NCBI RefSeq assembly: GCF_018596335.1
Contig: NZ_JAHEPS010000003.1
Coordinates: 248,001-312,000, forward strand
Length of the DNA: 64,000 bases
Direction of reading: 5' to 3'
Source of the DNA: Shewanella jiangmenensis
GTDB lineage: Bacteria; Pseudomonadota; Gammaproteobacteria; Enterobacterales; Shewanellaceae
Shown: one piece after another, positions 9,439-17,934 of the stretch
Position numbering within the stretch: position 1 is the stretch's first letter
Layout: every line of letters starts with the position of its first letter
Notes under the pieces: model-generated
Database searches by the model: none
Told to the model about the DNA's origin: nothing
What the model saw: only the letters and a program-made list of their open reading frames with translations
Translations under genes and position numbers: made by a program

Positions 9439-10308
9439 TTATTTGCCGGTGCCGTCAGCGCTGTCGGCATCTTTTGTCAGGTAATAGGCGCCAAGGATGG
9501 GCAGTGTGGTGATAAGCACCACCACCATGGCAACCACGTTGGTCACGGGTCTGTCCCGTGGACGGATAAGCTCCTGATACATCCAGATAGGCAGGGTGGT
9601 TTGCTGCCCGGCGGTGAAGGTGGTCACTATCACCTCATCAAAGCTCAGGGCAAAGGCCAGCATGCCGCCCGCGAGCAGCGCGGTGCCAAGGTTTGGCAGC
9701 ACCACGTAGCGGAAGGTTTGAAAGTTGGTGGCGCCCAAATCCATCGAGGCCTCGAGCAGGTTTACACTGCTGCGCCTGAGCCGTGCCACCGCGTTGTTGT
9801 ACACCACAACTATGCAAAAGGTGGCGTGGCCTATGACTATGGTCCAGAAGCTGAACGGAATATCGAAGGTGCCGTAGCTTGCGCGAAGCGCGAGCCCTGT
9901 GATGATGCCGGGCAGGGCGATGGGCAGTACCAGCAGCATGGAAAACACGTCACGGCCGAAAAAGCGGCTGCGGCTCAGCGCCATGGCGGCAAGGGTGCCA
10001 AGCACCATCGCAATCAGGGTCGAGAGCAGCGCCACCTGCAGCGACAGCTCCAGCGCCCGCCACACATCTTCCCGTGCCCAGGCCTTGGCAAACCATTGCA
10101 GCGTCAGGCCGGGCGGCGGAAACTGATAGCTTTTTTGCTCTGTGGTAAAGGCGTAGAGGAAAATAATCCACATCGGCAGGTGCAAAAACAGCAGTCCGGC
10201 GCTGGCGGCGAGGGTGAGTGCACGCGGGCTGCTTTTTTTATCAGGGCTGCGTTGTAGTACAGGGCTGTTATTCAGCTCATGGCTGTTAATTTGGGTTTCA
10301 GAGTGCAT
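9439..10308 (-). CDS. ydcV: Polyamine ABC transporter permease, YdcV/PotI type
   Basis: This is an inner-membrane permease of about 289 residues with six hydrophobic segments and the EAA loop [20 protein letters not shown] that contacts the ATPase. I place the start at 10308 (MHSETQ), which overlaps the end of the upstream permease gene by 11 bases and is preceded by a G-rich stretch; the longer frame to 10350 adds a non-conserved leader. It forms the channel with YdcU. Its N-terminal cytoplasmic tail is longer than usual and rich in Asn, Ser and Arg. Context in the operon fixes the role as putrescine or related polyamine import. Confidence 0.9.
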   Translation of the reverse strand: MHSETQINSHELNNSPVLQRSPDKKSSPRALTLAASAGLLFLHLPMWIIFLYAFTTEQKSYQFPPPGLTLQWFAKAWAREDVWRALELSLQVALLSTLIAMVLGTLAAMALSRSRFFGRDVFSMLLVLPIALPGIITGLALRASYGTFDIPFSFWTIVIGHATFCIVVVYNNAVARLRRSSVNLLEASMDLGATNFQTFRYVVLPNLGTALLAGGMLAFALSFDEVIVTTFTAGQQTTLPIWMYQELIRPRDRPVTNVVAMVVVLITTLPILGAYYLTKDADSADGTGK

Positions 10309-11236
10309 CGAAGGCCCCCATACGTTTGGCAAGGGCAAGGTAAACCCCAATCACCACAATCGGCACCAGCGAAAAGGCGGCGGCAAAGGGCACGTTGCCT
10401 GCGGTGCCCTGCTGCAAATACACCACCTGCCCCATGTACATGGTCGAGTTGCCTATGATGCCGGGGATGATGTAATCGCCGAGGGTCAGCGAAAAGGTAA
10501 AGATGGAGCCGGCGGCGATGCCGGGAATGGCAAGCGGCAGTGTCACTGTCCTGAAGGTCTGCCAGCTGCTGGCGCCAAGGTCCATGGAGGCTTCGAAAAA
10601 GGAGCGCGGAATACGTTCAATCGCCGCCTGGATCGGCAAAATCATAAATGGCAGCCAGATATAGACAAACACCACAAAGGTGCCGATGGGCGAGAACGAC
10701 AGCGATGGCCCGCCAATCACAGGCAGAGATAAAATTCCCTGCAGCAGCCAGTCCAGATGCAGGGTTTGCGCAAGCCAGCCTATAATGCCTTCTTTGGCGA
10801 GGATCAGTTTCCAGGCGTACACCCGCACCAGATAGCTTGACCAGAGCGGCAGCATAATCCCAAGGTAAAACAAGGCTCTGACCTTACCCTTGGTATAACG
10901 CGCCATGTAATAGGCGATGGGAAAGGCGATGATAACGCAGCCCAGCGTGACCATAAGCGCCATCAGCGTGGTGCGTAAAATTACATCGAGATTCGCGGCG
11001 CGGGTCAGTTCGATAAAGTTGTTCAGGCTCAGCTCATGGGTTATCTGGCCGGTAAATTCATCGAGGCCAAACACCGAGTAGGCAAGCAGGTTAAACAGCG
11101 AGCCCAGATACACCACCCCAAGCCAGAGGAGCGGCGGAATCAGAAGAAGCAGCAATACGCTGCGCGGGTGCAGGTACACCCAGGCCGACAGGCTGCTGCG
11201 GTTTGGTTCGCTTAGGGTAAGAGCAGCGCTGTTCAT
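10298..11236 (-). CDS. ydcU: Polyamine ABC transporter permease, YdcU/PotH type
   Basis: This is a 312-residue permease with six transmembrane segments and the EAA motif [20 protein letters not shown]. It has the long N-terminal region and large first periplasmic loop typical of PotB/PotH proteins, including the family patch [19 protein letters not shown]. Its start overlaps the ATPase stop (ATGA), indicating translational coupling. It pairs with YdcV to form the translocation pore. Confidence 0.91.
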   Translation of the reverse strand: MNSAALTLSEPNRSSLSAWVYLHPRSVLLLLLIPPLLWLGVVYLGSLFNLLAYSVFGLDEFTGQITHELSLNNFIELTRAANLDVILRTTLMALMVTLGCVIIAFPIAYYMARYTKGKVRALFYLGIMLPLWSSYLVRVYAWKLILAKEGIIGWLAQTLHLDWLLQGILSLPVIGGPSLSFSPIGTFVVFVYIWLPFMILPIQAAIERIPRSFFEASMDLGASSWQTFRTVTLPLAIPGIAAGSIFTFSLTLGDYIIPGIIGNSTMYMGQVVYLQQGTAGNVPFAAAFSLVPIVVIGVYLALAKRMGAFDAL

Positions 11237-12282
11237 CCTGCGCCTCCCTCGGCAATGGGCTTAGTGGTTTTAATCGAATGCAGGGCGCTGTCATCCCAAC
11301 CAAGTCCCACAGTGGTGCCCGGGGTAAAGCGCGGCGCGTGCTGGCTGTGGCCAAGGTTTGGCTGGTGCACCGTGATATCGAGTCCGTTTTGGGCGCGCAC
11401 CAGATAGCGGATAAAGGCGCCCAGATATTCGCTGTCCTGCACTGTGCCGGCTATTTTTTGCGGCCGCTCAGAGGTGTGTCCGGCGCTGATGCTGATGCGC
11501 TCCGGACGCAGCATAATAAGACCGCGTTCTGTGCTCATTAGCCCCGGCAGCGCGCCTTGCTCAAACAGGTTGACGTTGCCAACGAAGCGGGCCACAAACT
11601 CGGTTTTCGGGGTTTCGTAAATCTCATCCGGGCTGCCTATCTGCTCGATGCGGCCGCGATTGAAAATACAGATTCTGTCACTCATCGACAGGGCCTCTTG
11701 CTGATCGTGGGTCACGAACACGAAGGTGATCCCCACCTGGCGCTGCAGCCGCTTAAGCTCCACCTGCATTTGCTCACGCAGCTTAAGATCAAGGGCGCCG
11801 AGGGGCTCATCGAGCAGCAAGATTTTGGGTTTGTTTATCAGCGCGCGGGCGATGGCGATACGCTGGCGCTGGCCGCCGGAGAGCTGCGATGGTTTACGGT
11901 CGCCCACGCCCGGCAGCTGCACCAGCTCCAGCATGGCCTCGGCCTCGCGGTGGCGCGCCGCCTTGGGCACGCCCGCGACCATCAGTCCGTAGGCGATGTT
12001 GTCGCGCACATTCATGTGCGGAAACAGGGCGTAGTCCTGAAATACCGTGTTGACGTTACGGGCAAAGGGCGGCGTGGCGGACACATCCTGCCCGTGGATG
12101 GCGATACTGCCGCTGGAGGCAAACTCGAAACCGGCAATCATCCTCAGGCAGGTGGTTTTGCCCGAGCCCGAAGGGCCGAGCAGGGTAAAAAATTCCCCTT
12201 CCGGGATATTGAAACTGACGCGGTCGACGGCACGGACCGAGTCGTAAACGCGGGAAACATCCCGAAATGACACTGCTGACAT
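11233..12282 (-). CDS. ydcT: Polyamine ABC transporter ATPase, YdcT/PotA type
   Basis: This is a 349-residue nucleotide-binding subunit. It shows Walker A LLGPSGSGKTTCLRMIAGFE, the Q-loop in NTVFQDYALFPHMN, signature LSGGQRQRIAIARAL, Walker B KILLLDEPLGALDLKLREQM and switch FVTHDQQEAL. A C-terminal TOBE regulatory domain follows residue 240 (IMLRPERISIS). It powers import of polyamine through YdcU and YdcV. The gene is separated from ydcS by 181 bases that contain a G/C-rich dyad near 12360-12381, and is coupled to ydcU by a 4-base overlap. Confidence 0.93.
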   Translation of the reverse strand: MSAVSFRDVSRVYDSVRAVDRVSFNIPEGEFFTLLGPSGSGKTTCLRMIAGFEFASSGSIAIHGQDVSATPPFARNVNTVFQDYALFPHMNVRDNIAYGLMVAGVPKAARHREAEAMLELVQLPGVGDRKPSQLSGGQRQRIAIARALINKPKILLLDEPLGALDLKLREQMQVELKRLQRQVGITFVFVTHDQQEALSMSDRICIFNRGRIEQIGSPDEIYETPKTEFVARFVGNVNLFEQGALPGLMSTERGLIMLRPERISISAGHTSERPQKIAGTVQDSEYLGAFIRYLVRAQNGLDITVHQPNLGHSQHAPRFTPGTTVGLGWDDSALHSIKTTKPIAEGGAG

Positions 12283-12359
12283 CTTCTGTTCACTCGTATC
12301 TGCTATTCACTCGTATCTGCAATTGGCTGACTGTTGTGCCGGAAAGGGTCTGAAAAAAA

Positions 12360-12381
12360 CGGCGGCCATGGCGGCCCGCCG
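12360..12381 (-). promoter_or_regulatory. G/C-rich dyad between ydcS and ydcT
   Basis: The sequence around ACGGCGGCCATGGCGGCCCG can fold into a stable hairpin in the ydcS-ydcT gap. Hairpins after a binding-protein gene commonly protect its mRNA 3' end and set a high binding-protein to transporter ratio. This role is inferred. A nearby 13-15 base direct repeat (TTCACTCGTATCTGC) lies just before ydcT. Confidence 0.4.
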
Positions 12382-12464
12382 CATCACTCAAACCCGTCCC
12401 TGATAAACGAGGCCCGTGATGCAAGGCCCCGTCAATTGACACCTGGTGGCTAAACACACCCTCG

Positions 12465-13628
12465 TTAGCGTCCGCCCAGCACGGCGATATAGTCAGATAC
12501 CCAGCGGTAGTAAGGCACACAGGTGCCCTTGGAGCACTTGGCCACCGGCGTGCGCCAGAACCAAATCTTGTCGAAGCTGTTGTAGCCGTTGTTGGCACAG
12601 CCGTTTTCGCCGAGCAGCTCATTGCCTTTACAGGCTGAAGGCACGCTTGGCACCGAGCCAAACCAGGCGGCCAGATCGCCCTGCAGCTTGTCGTTCAGTG
12701 AATGCTCGAGCCAGCGATAGGCGCAGTTGGGGTTTTCGGCTTCGGCGTGCAGCATGGTGGAGTCGGCCCAGCCGGTCACCCCTTCTTTGGGCACCACGGT
12801 GGCCACGGGCTTTTTCTCGGCCGCGAGTACGTTTGCCTGGAAGCCCCAGGCGCTGGAGGCCGCAACCCCTTCGTTTTTGAAGTCGTCAATCTGCACAAAG
12901 GCATCGTGCCAGTAGCGGCCCACCAGTTTGCGCTGGCCGCGCAGCAGCTCAAGCGCCGCGGCGTATTGCTCTTCACTGAGTTCGTAAGGGTTGGTGATGC
13001 CAAGCTCGGGACGCTTGCTCATCAGGTACAGCGCCGCATCGGCGATGTAGATGGGGCCATCGAAGGCCTGCACGCGGCCTGCGTTGGATTTACCGTCGGG
13101 CAGGGTGGTTTCTTCAAACACCACAGACCAGCTGTCGGGGGCCTTTTTGAATACTTCGGTGTTATACATCAACACGTTATAGCCCCATTGATAGGGCACG
13201 CCATAGTGCTTGCCATCCACTGTGTGCCAGGGGGCGTTTTGCAGCCGCTCATCGACCTTGGCGTAGCTTGGAATAAGCGCAAGGTTGAGTGGCTGCACTT
13301 TTTTACCCGCCACCAGACGCAGACTGGCATCGCCGGAGGCGGTGACCAAATCGAAGCCGCCTTCGTTCATCAGTGCCACCATCTCATCTGAGGTGGCGGC
13401 GGTTTTGACATTGACCTTGCAGCCGCTGGTTTTTTCAAACTCGCTGACCCAATCGTAGGCCTTGTCGGTCTCGCCCCGCTCAATGTAGCCGGCCCATGCC
13501 ACGATATTGACCTGGCCTTCGCTCTTGCCAAGTTGTTGTAGCATATCCTGGGCGGATGCCTGGGTGCTGATGGTGCCAATCACTGCTGCGCCAATTGCCA
13601 GTACCTTGTTGGTGTTGGTAATGCTCAT
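12465..13628 (-). CDS. ydcS: Periplasmic polyamine-binding protein, YdcS type
   Basis: This 387-residue solute-binding protein has a signal peptide ending near ASA-Q and strong resemblance to E. coli YdcS. Shared stretches include AWAGYIERGETDKAYDWVSE, VNVKTAATSDEMVALMNEGG, DLVTASGDASLRL, RVQAFDGPIYIADAALYLMS and the C-terminal GR. It captures putrescine or a related polyamine in the periplasm for YdcTUV. Compared with E. coli, the C-terminal region seems to contain extra cysteines (KCSKGTC). It is the first gene of the operon, 137 bases downstream of a LysR regulator gene on the same strand, which may control it. Confidence 0.93.
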   Translation of the reverse strand: MSITNTNKVLAIGAAVIGTISTQASAQDMLQQLGKSEGQVNIVAWAGYIERGETDKAYDWVSEFEKTSGCKVNVKTAATSDEMVALMNEGGFDLVTASGDASLRLVAGKKVQPLNLALIPSYAKVDERLQNAPWHTVDGKHYGVPYQWGYNVLMYNTEVFKKAPDSWSVVFEETTLPDGKSNAGRVQAFDGPIYIADAALYLMSKRPELGITNPYELSEEQYAAALELLRGQRKLVGRYWHDAFVQIDDFKNEGVAASSAWGFQANVLAAEKKPVATVVPKEGVTGWADSTMLHAEAENPNCAYRWLEHSLNDKLQGDLAAWFGSVPSVPSACKGNELLGENGCANNGYNSFDKIWFWRTPVAKCSKGTCVPYYRWVSDYIAVLGGR

Positions 13629-13765
13629 GGTTGTTCCTCTTCTTGTTCTTGTGGTCGTGATTGCCCGGGGGCGATGTGACTTCCACCAAGAAGATAGTGC
13701 GATTTTTTGAACAATATGAACTGCTTTTTTTACAGGGTGGGGTATCTAAAAAATCGATAACCCAA

Positions 13766-14683
13766 CTAAAACGCTATCGGCTTGCTGGCTTTGACAAAAT
13801 CCACTGTGGTGCTGACAAATTCATCGGCGGTCCAGCGCACACTGGAGCCTCGGCGCCACACCAGGCCAAAGTCGATGGAGGGGAGTTCTTCGCGGATGGG
13901 GCGGGTCTCGATACGCTGCATGTCCAGCGTCCAGGGGCGATAGGCAAAGTCGGGCACGATGGCGATACCAAAGCCAGCGCCAACCAGATTTCGCACCGCT
14001 TCCACCGACTCGGTACGGAATTTGGGTCGCATCGGCTTGTGGTAGCGGCGCCAGGCATGGCTTATCACCTGGTCTATCTGATTGGCGGTAAGGCTGATAA
14101 GTGGCTCATCGGCAAGCTCCTGCACACTGATGCTGGCCTGGGCGCACAGTGGATGATTGGCGGGCAGCCAGACTTTAAGCGGCGACATCACCAAGGTCTC
14201 GGTCTCGAAGGCTTCATGCTCCTGCAGCTGACGGGTCATCAGAATGCCGACATCTATTTCGCCATTGAGCAGCAGATGCTCGATAAAGCGCTGCTCATCT
14301 TCTTTTATCAGGGTTTTGACCCTCGGGTACTGGCGGGAGAACTGCATCAGTGGCTCAGATAAAAAGTAGCCCGCAAGCAGGCTGGTAACCCCGAGCACCA
14401 GCTCGCCTTCGTTGACCTCGCGCACCAGATTGAGATTGACCATGGCATCCTGCACCGTGGCGAGGATTTGCCGCGCCGAGGCCAAAAACTGGTGGCCTTC
14501 GTGGGTCAGCGACAATCCCGCATGGGTGCGGCCAAACAGCTTTACATTGAGGGCAGTTTCCAGCTCGCTGATGGAGTTGGTGATGGCCGACTGGGACTTG
14601 TTGAGGGTCTTGCTGGCCTTGTTGATGGAGCGCGACTCGGCGGTCACCACGAAATAGCGGATCTGTTTCAGGGTAAAGTTCAT
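13766..14683 (-). CDS. LysR-family regulator upstream of the ydc operon
   Basis: This 305-residue LysR-type regulator has an N-terminal winged helix-turn-helix (FTLKQIRYFVVTAESRSINK, TLNKSQSAITNSISELETAL, VKLFGRTHAGLSLT) and a substrate-binding-like effector domain. The effector domain carries typical marks such as GELVLGVTSLLAGYFLSEPL and VGAGFGIAIVPDFA. The gene lies directly upstream of ydcS on the same strand, so control of putrescine uptake and oxidation is likely but inferred. Its leader contains a long perfect palindrome that could be an autoregulatory operator. Confidence 0.88.
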   Translation of the reverse strand: MNFTLKQIRYFVVTAESRSINKASKTLNKSQSAITNSISELETALNVKLFGRTHAGLSLTHEGHQFLASARQILATVQDAMVNLNLVREVNEGELVLGVTSLLAGYFLSEPLMQFSRQYPRVKTLIKEDEQRFIEHLLLNGEIDVGILMTRQLQEHEAFETETLVMSPLKVWLPANHPLCAQASISVQELADEPLISLTANQIDQVISHAWRRYHKPMRPKFRTESVEAVRNLVGAGFGIAIVPDFAYRPWTLDMQRIETRPIREELPSIDFGLVWRRGSSVRWTADEFVSTTVDFVKASKPIAF

Positions 14684-14700
14684 CTTGGCGGCAACATGGA

Positions 14701-14728
14701 CAAAGGTCAGTCTGTAGACTGACCTTTG
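14701..14728. promoter_or_regulatory. 28-bp palindrome in the lysR leader
   Basis: Perfect 13-bp arms, CAAAGGTCAGTCT and AGACTGACCTTTG, are separated by only two bases and lie 18-45 bases upstream of the LysR start. There is no T run after it in either direction, so it looks more like an operator (perhaps for autoregulation) than an intrinsic terminator of hydF. Confidence 0.6.
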
Positions 14729-14814
14729 CCAAGGTTACTGTCAATCGTGCGGATTGTGGCTGAGCTGTACCAGAACCTGAACCAGAGCGGGAGCTGTGGC
14801 TCTGCTTAGCTTTG

Positions 14815-16125
14815 TTAAGCGGGGGAAGTGGCCCGAAACGGCCGGGTTACCCGCTCCAGCACGCCCTGCAATTTGGCGATGGCAATGCCGTAGTTGGTAA
14901 TGGGCACGGCGCGCCGTTCACATTCGCGAATTCGCCTGAGCATCTCGGCGCGCCCGAGCATACAGGCGCCGCAGTGCACTACCAGGGCATAGCGCTCCAA
15001 ATCATCGGGAAAGTCGTGTCCGGCGCACACCTCAAAGCTAAGCTGCTTACCGCTGTAGCTTTCAATCCACTTTGGCAGCTTGACCCGGCCTATGTCGTCT
15101 TCCTGCACATTGTGACTGCAGCCCTCGGCGATAAGCACCCGGTCGTTATCCTTAAGTGCATCGAGCTTTAGGGCGCCGCGCTCCAGGGTGGCAAGGCAGC
15201 CTTTTTGGCGGGCAAACAGGGTGGAAAAGGTGGTCAGGGGGATGTTATCTGCCACCTCCTTTGCCACCTTTACTATGGCCTGGGCATCGGTTATCACCAG
15301 AGCTGGCGCCGTTCCGGCAAGCCTGGCAAGCTCAAGGGCTCGGTGAAGCTCGCTGTCCTGCACTAAAGTTGCCAGCGCGCCTTTATCCAGCGCTTCGCGA
15401 AGCACCTGCACCTGGGGCAAAATCAGCCGCCCCTTGGGCGCGGCCTTGTCGATGGGGGCAACGCAGATGATGCTGTCGCCGCGCCTATAAAGGTCGGCGG
15501 CAAGCAGCGGCGTTTCACTGAGCTGCGTCGGTGCCTGCTCAATCAGCAGACGTTTAAGCTCGCCGATCCCGCTGTTGGTGGCAGCGCCTTGTGCATTTCT
15601 CTCTTTATTACAGCTTTCTGTGGAATTGGTCGCCGACATGGCGCAGTAAGGCAACTGCCGCTCGCGGCAAAAGGCTAAATCTTTGGGGCGCGGCGCACTG
15701 ATATCGGCCTTGTTGAACACCACTATCACAGCCATGTTCAGTGCCTTAAGCTCATCAATAAGCCGATATTCGTGCTCACCAAGGCCAGAATCATCCACGA
15801 CCACCAGCCCCATATCGGCGCGAAACATAATGCGCCTGGTGGCCTTTACCCTTTGGGCCCCAAGGGGGCTGTCGTCATCGAGCCCCGCCGTATCGTAAAA
15901 GGTCACAGGCCCAAGCGGCAAAAGCTCATACCCCTTGGCTACCGCATCGGTGGTGGTGCCTTTTACCGCAGAGACGATGGCGCTTCGCTGGCCGGTGAGG
16001 GCATTTAACAGCGAGGACTTGCCGGTGTTGGTGCGGCCAAAGAGGGCGATAACGGCGCGCATGCCACGGGGGGCAGACTGGCCTGTAGCTATGGGTTGCA
16101 CCCCGGGTTCAATGCCCTGACACAT
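14815..16125 (-). CDS. hydF: [FeFe]-hydrogenase maturation GTPase HydF
   Basis: This is the scaffold GTPase that receives the di-iron precursor built by HydE and HydG and delivers it to HydA. G-motifs are present: P-loop FGRTNTGKSSLL at about residues 30-40, the GTTTDA switch, DTAGLDD and FNKADIS. The C-terminal FeS site is represented by CSHNVQEDDIGR and, some 50 residues later, HCGACMLGR. I start at 16125 because AGAAGGAG lies just upstream; the frame stays open further but there it runs over the hydE coding sequence. At 436 residues it has family length. It overlaps the end of hydE by 17 bases and closes the hydrogenase operon. Confidence 0.94.
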   Translation of the reverse strand: MCQGIEPGVQPIATGQSAPRGMRAVIALFGRTNTGKSSLLNALTGQRSAIVSAVKGTTTDAVAKGYELLPLGPVTFYDTAGLDDDSPLGAQRVKATRRIMFRADMGLVVVDDSGLGEHEYRLIDELKALNMAVIVVFNKADISAPRPKDLAFCRERQLPYCAMSATNSTESCNKERNAQGAATNSGIGELKRLLIEQAPTQLSETPLLAADLYRRGDSIICVAPIDKAAPKGRLILPQVQVLREALDKGALATLVQDSELHRALELARLAGTAPALVITDAQAIVKVAKEVADNIPLTTFSTLFARQKGCLATLERGALKLDALKDNDRVLIAEGCSHNVQEDDIGRVKLPKWIESYSGKQLSFEVCAGHDFPDDLERYALVVHCGACMLGRAEMLRRIRECERRAVPITNYGIAIAKLQGVLERVTRPFRATSPA

Positions 16126-17221
16126 GCTTGCTCCTTCTGCTTTGGATTTTGTTTTCGCTCTGGGTTTTGTTTTCAGAATTCGCGTTAACGCCTGGCTGGC
16201 GCCGATAACGGCGAGTTTTGGCATCGCCCCGACAGCTTGCGGCCACCAGTCCCTCGGCGGCGAGGGCGGCTCTGAGGGCGTGGAGCCTGGCTCTGGCATC
16301 ACCATTGGAGCCGTTTTTGCCGGGATAAATGTTGTAGTTGGCGTTGACGTCCTCTGGGGTAAAGGATGGCATTACCACGTTGCAGCCACGGCGCAGCGAT
16401 TTAAGCCGCGCGCCGGGCTTTAGCACTTCCAGCGCGCTGGTGGCGGGGATATTGGCGCCGGGATTAAGCAGTCTCAGCAGCGCCGTGACCCGCTGACAGC
16501 TAAGCACATCACCACTTTTAGCAGCGGCAAAGGGCGTTTGCGGGTGCGGAATAAAGGGGCCGCAGGCAATCATGTCGAGATTAAGGTCGCACAGGGCCTC
16601 GATATCGGCGGCAAGGGTATCGAGGGTCATGCCGGGCAGCCCGACTATGATGCCGCTGCCCACCTGATAGCCCATGGCGGCGAGCCATTCGAGCTGCTTA
16701 AGGCGGCCATCGAAATCGGCGCCGGGCCGGCAGCGCTCAAACAGCGTCCGGTCGAAGGTTTCCATTTTCAGCAGATAGCGGTCGGCACCGGCGTAGCGCC
16801 ACAGGCCCAATTCGTCTGCGGGGCGCTCGCCAAGGCTTAAGGTGATGGCGATGTCGTGGCGGGCTTTGATTTCGCGGATAAGCCAGCCTATGGTATCGGC
16901 GCGAAAATAACTGTCGTCGCCGCTTTGCAGCACCACAGAGCCGATGTCGTTGGCCGCGGCGCGGTGTACGGCGCCAAGAATGCTGTCGGTGGATAGTCGG
17001 TAGCGCCCAAGGGCGCGGTTGGCGGCGCGAAGGCCGCAGTAATGGCACTGATTGGCGCAGTAGTTGGAAAACTCCACAATGGCGCGCAGATAGACCTCAT
17101 TGCCAAACTCAAGCTCGGTGGCAAGTGCGGCGCGGCTGAAGAGCCAGTCATCGTCCTTGCCTTCAAGCAGCTCACGGATTTGAGCACGGCTGAAAGGGCG
17201 GTTCCGGGATGTTATCGTCAT
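16109..17221 (-). CDS. hydE: [FeFe]-hydrogenase maturase HydE (radical SAM)
   Basis: This 370-residue radical S-adenosylmethionine enzyme has the CX3CX2C cluster motif in NYCANQCHYCGLRAANRALG near residues 50-65, followed by LQSGDDSYF, GERPADELGLWRYAGADRYL and VGSGIIVGLPGMT, all typical of HydE. It participates in making the organometallic part of the H-cluster. The start at 17221 overlaps the hydX stop (ATGA) and has AAGGAG upstream. The frame continues further upstream only because of the repeat at the end of hydX; that leader is an artefact. The C-terminus is extended by a Ser/Asn/Lys-rich tail (SENKTQSENKIQS) before the overlap with hydF. Confidence 0.93.
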   Translation of the reverse strand: MTITSRNRPFSRAQIRELLEGKDDDWLFSRAALATELEFGNEVYLRAIVEFSNYCANQCHYCGLRAANRALGRYRLSTDSILGAVHRAAANDIGSVVLQSGDDSYFRADTIGWLIREIKARHDIAITLSLGERPADELGLWRYAGADRYLLKMETFDRTLFERCRPGADFDGRLKQLEWLAAMGYQVGSGIIVGLPGMTLDTLAADIEALCDLNLDMIACGPFIPHPQTPFAAAKSGDVLSCQRVTALLRLLNPGANIPATSALEVLKPGARLKSLRRGCNVVMPSFTPEDVNANYNIYPGKNGSNGDARARLHALRAALAAEGLVAASCRGDAKTRRYRRQPGVNANSENKTQSENKIQSRRSKHVSGH

Positions 17222-17934
17222 GACGCAGCTCCTTCTCTGGGAGCCGTGTTTTCGCCTGCGGCCACATCTCTTGTGGACATAGTTCTTGTGGACATATCTC
17301 TTGCGTACATAGTTCTTGCGCCGTCTCTTGCTGCTAAGGCGCACTCATCCACCATGCGCTTTAGCGCGAGAGCGAGCGGCGCGGTCGGTTCGTTTTGCGT
17401 CTCGCCCTGCGATGACGGATAAAACCAGCGCTTGAGGCTGCCGGGAGCAAGACCAAGCGCCCTGGCGTCAAGCTTAATCCACAGCCCATCGGCGGCGGGA
17501 ATAGCGCTGTGCAGATACTGACCGGCAAACAGAGTGTCATCGATGATGATAAGCGGCGTCAGCGCGAGGCTTTGGCTGGATACATGTTGTACATCCTTGC
17601 CAAAGCGCTGTTTAAGGCTCCTGCACCAGTCAAATGAGCGCTGGTAAAGCGCTGTCATGTCGTCTTTGCCAAGGGCTGGGCGCAGCATGGCGGCAAACTC
17701 ATCGCCCCAGCTTGTGTCAGCAGCGGCCTCAATCAGCCAGCAGTCGAGCGGCGCCTCTGTGTCAGTGAGGCGCTTAATCAGTGCCTTGCTGATGTCTGAG
17801 TCGACAAAGTTGCTGTAAAGCGCGGCGTGGAACACCACGAAGTCGGCGGTCTCAAGCAGGGTGGCAAGAAGGCCAACATCGAGTCCGGCGCTGGTAGCGA
17901 CAGCGGAGTCTGGTAGCTTAAGCGCCTGACTCAT
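17218..17934 (-). CDS. hydX: HydX, hydrogenase-operon protein of unknown function
   Basis: This 238-residue protein sits between hydG and hydE, coupled to both by ATGA overlaps, which is where Shewanella oneidensis carries hydX. I see no catalytic motif I can name. It has no signal peptide or membrane segment, so it is probably cytoplasmic and acts with the maturases. The core (FVVFHAALYSNFVDSDISKA, LIIIDDTLFAGQYLHSAIPA, DGLWIKLDARALGL) looks like a compact alpha/beta fold. The C-terminal 30 residues are a repeat-driven tail, roughly MSTRT/MYARD, encoded by 15-bp tandem units, and are unlikely to be conserved. Confidence 0.8.
   Translation of the reverse strand: MSQALKLPDSAVATSAGLDVGLLATLLETADFVVFHAALYSNFVDSDISKALIKRLTDTEAPLDCWLIEAAADTSWGDEFAAMLRPALGKDDMTALYQRSFDWCRSLKQRFGKDVQHVSSQSLALTPLIIIDDTLFAGQYLHSAIPAADGLWIKLDARALGLAPGSLKRWFYPSSQGETQNEPTAPLALALKRMVDECALAARDGARTMYARDMSTRTMSTRDVAAGENTAPREGAAS
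17263..17322 (-). repeat. 15-bp tandem repeat at the 3' end of hydX
   Basis: Four 15-bp units (17263-17277, 17278-17292, 17293-17307, 17308-17322) follow the pattern CATAGTTCTTGTGGA with small differences. They encode a five-residue repeat in the HydX tail, and in another frame create a basic, spurious leader before HydE. Confidence 0.9.

Noticed and set aside
17222..17344. Basic N-terminal extension of HydE
   Set aside because: It is read from the repeat at the end of hydX in another frame; a good ribosome site supports the start at 17221.
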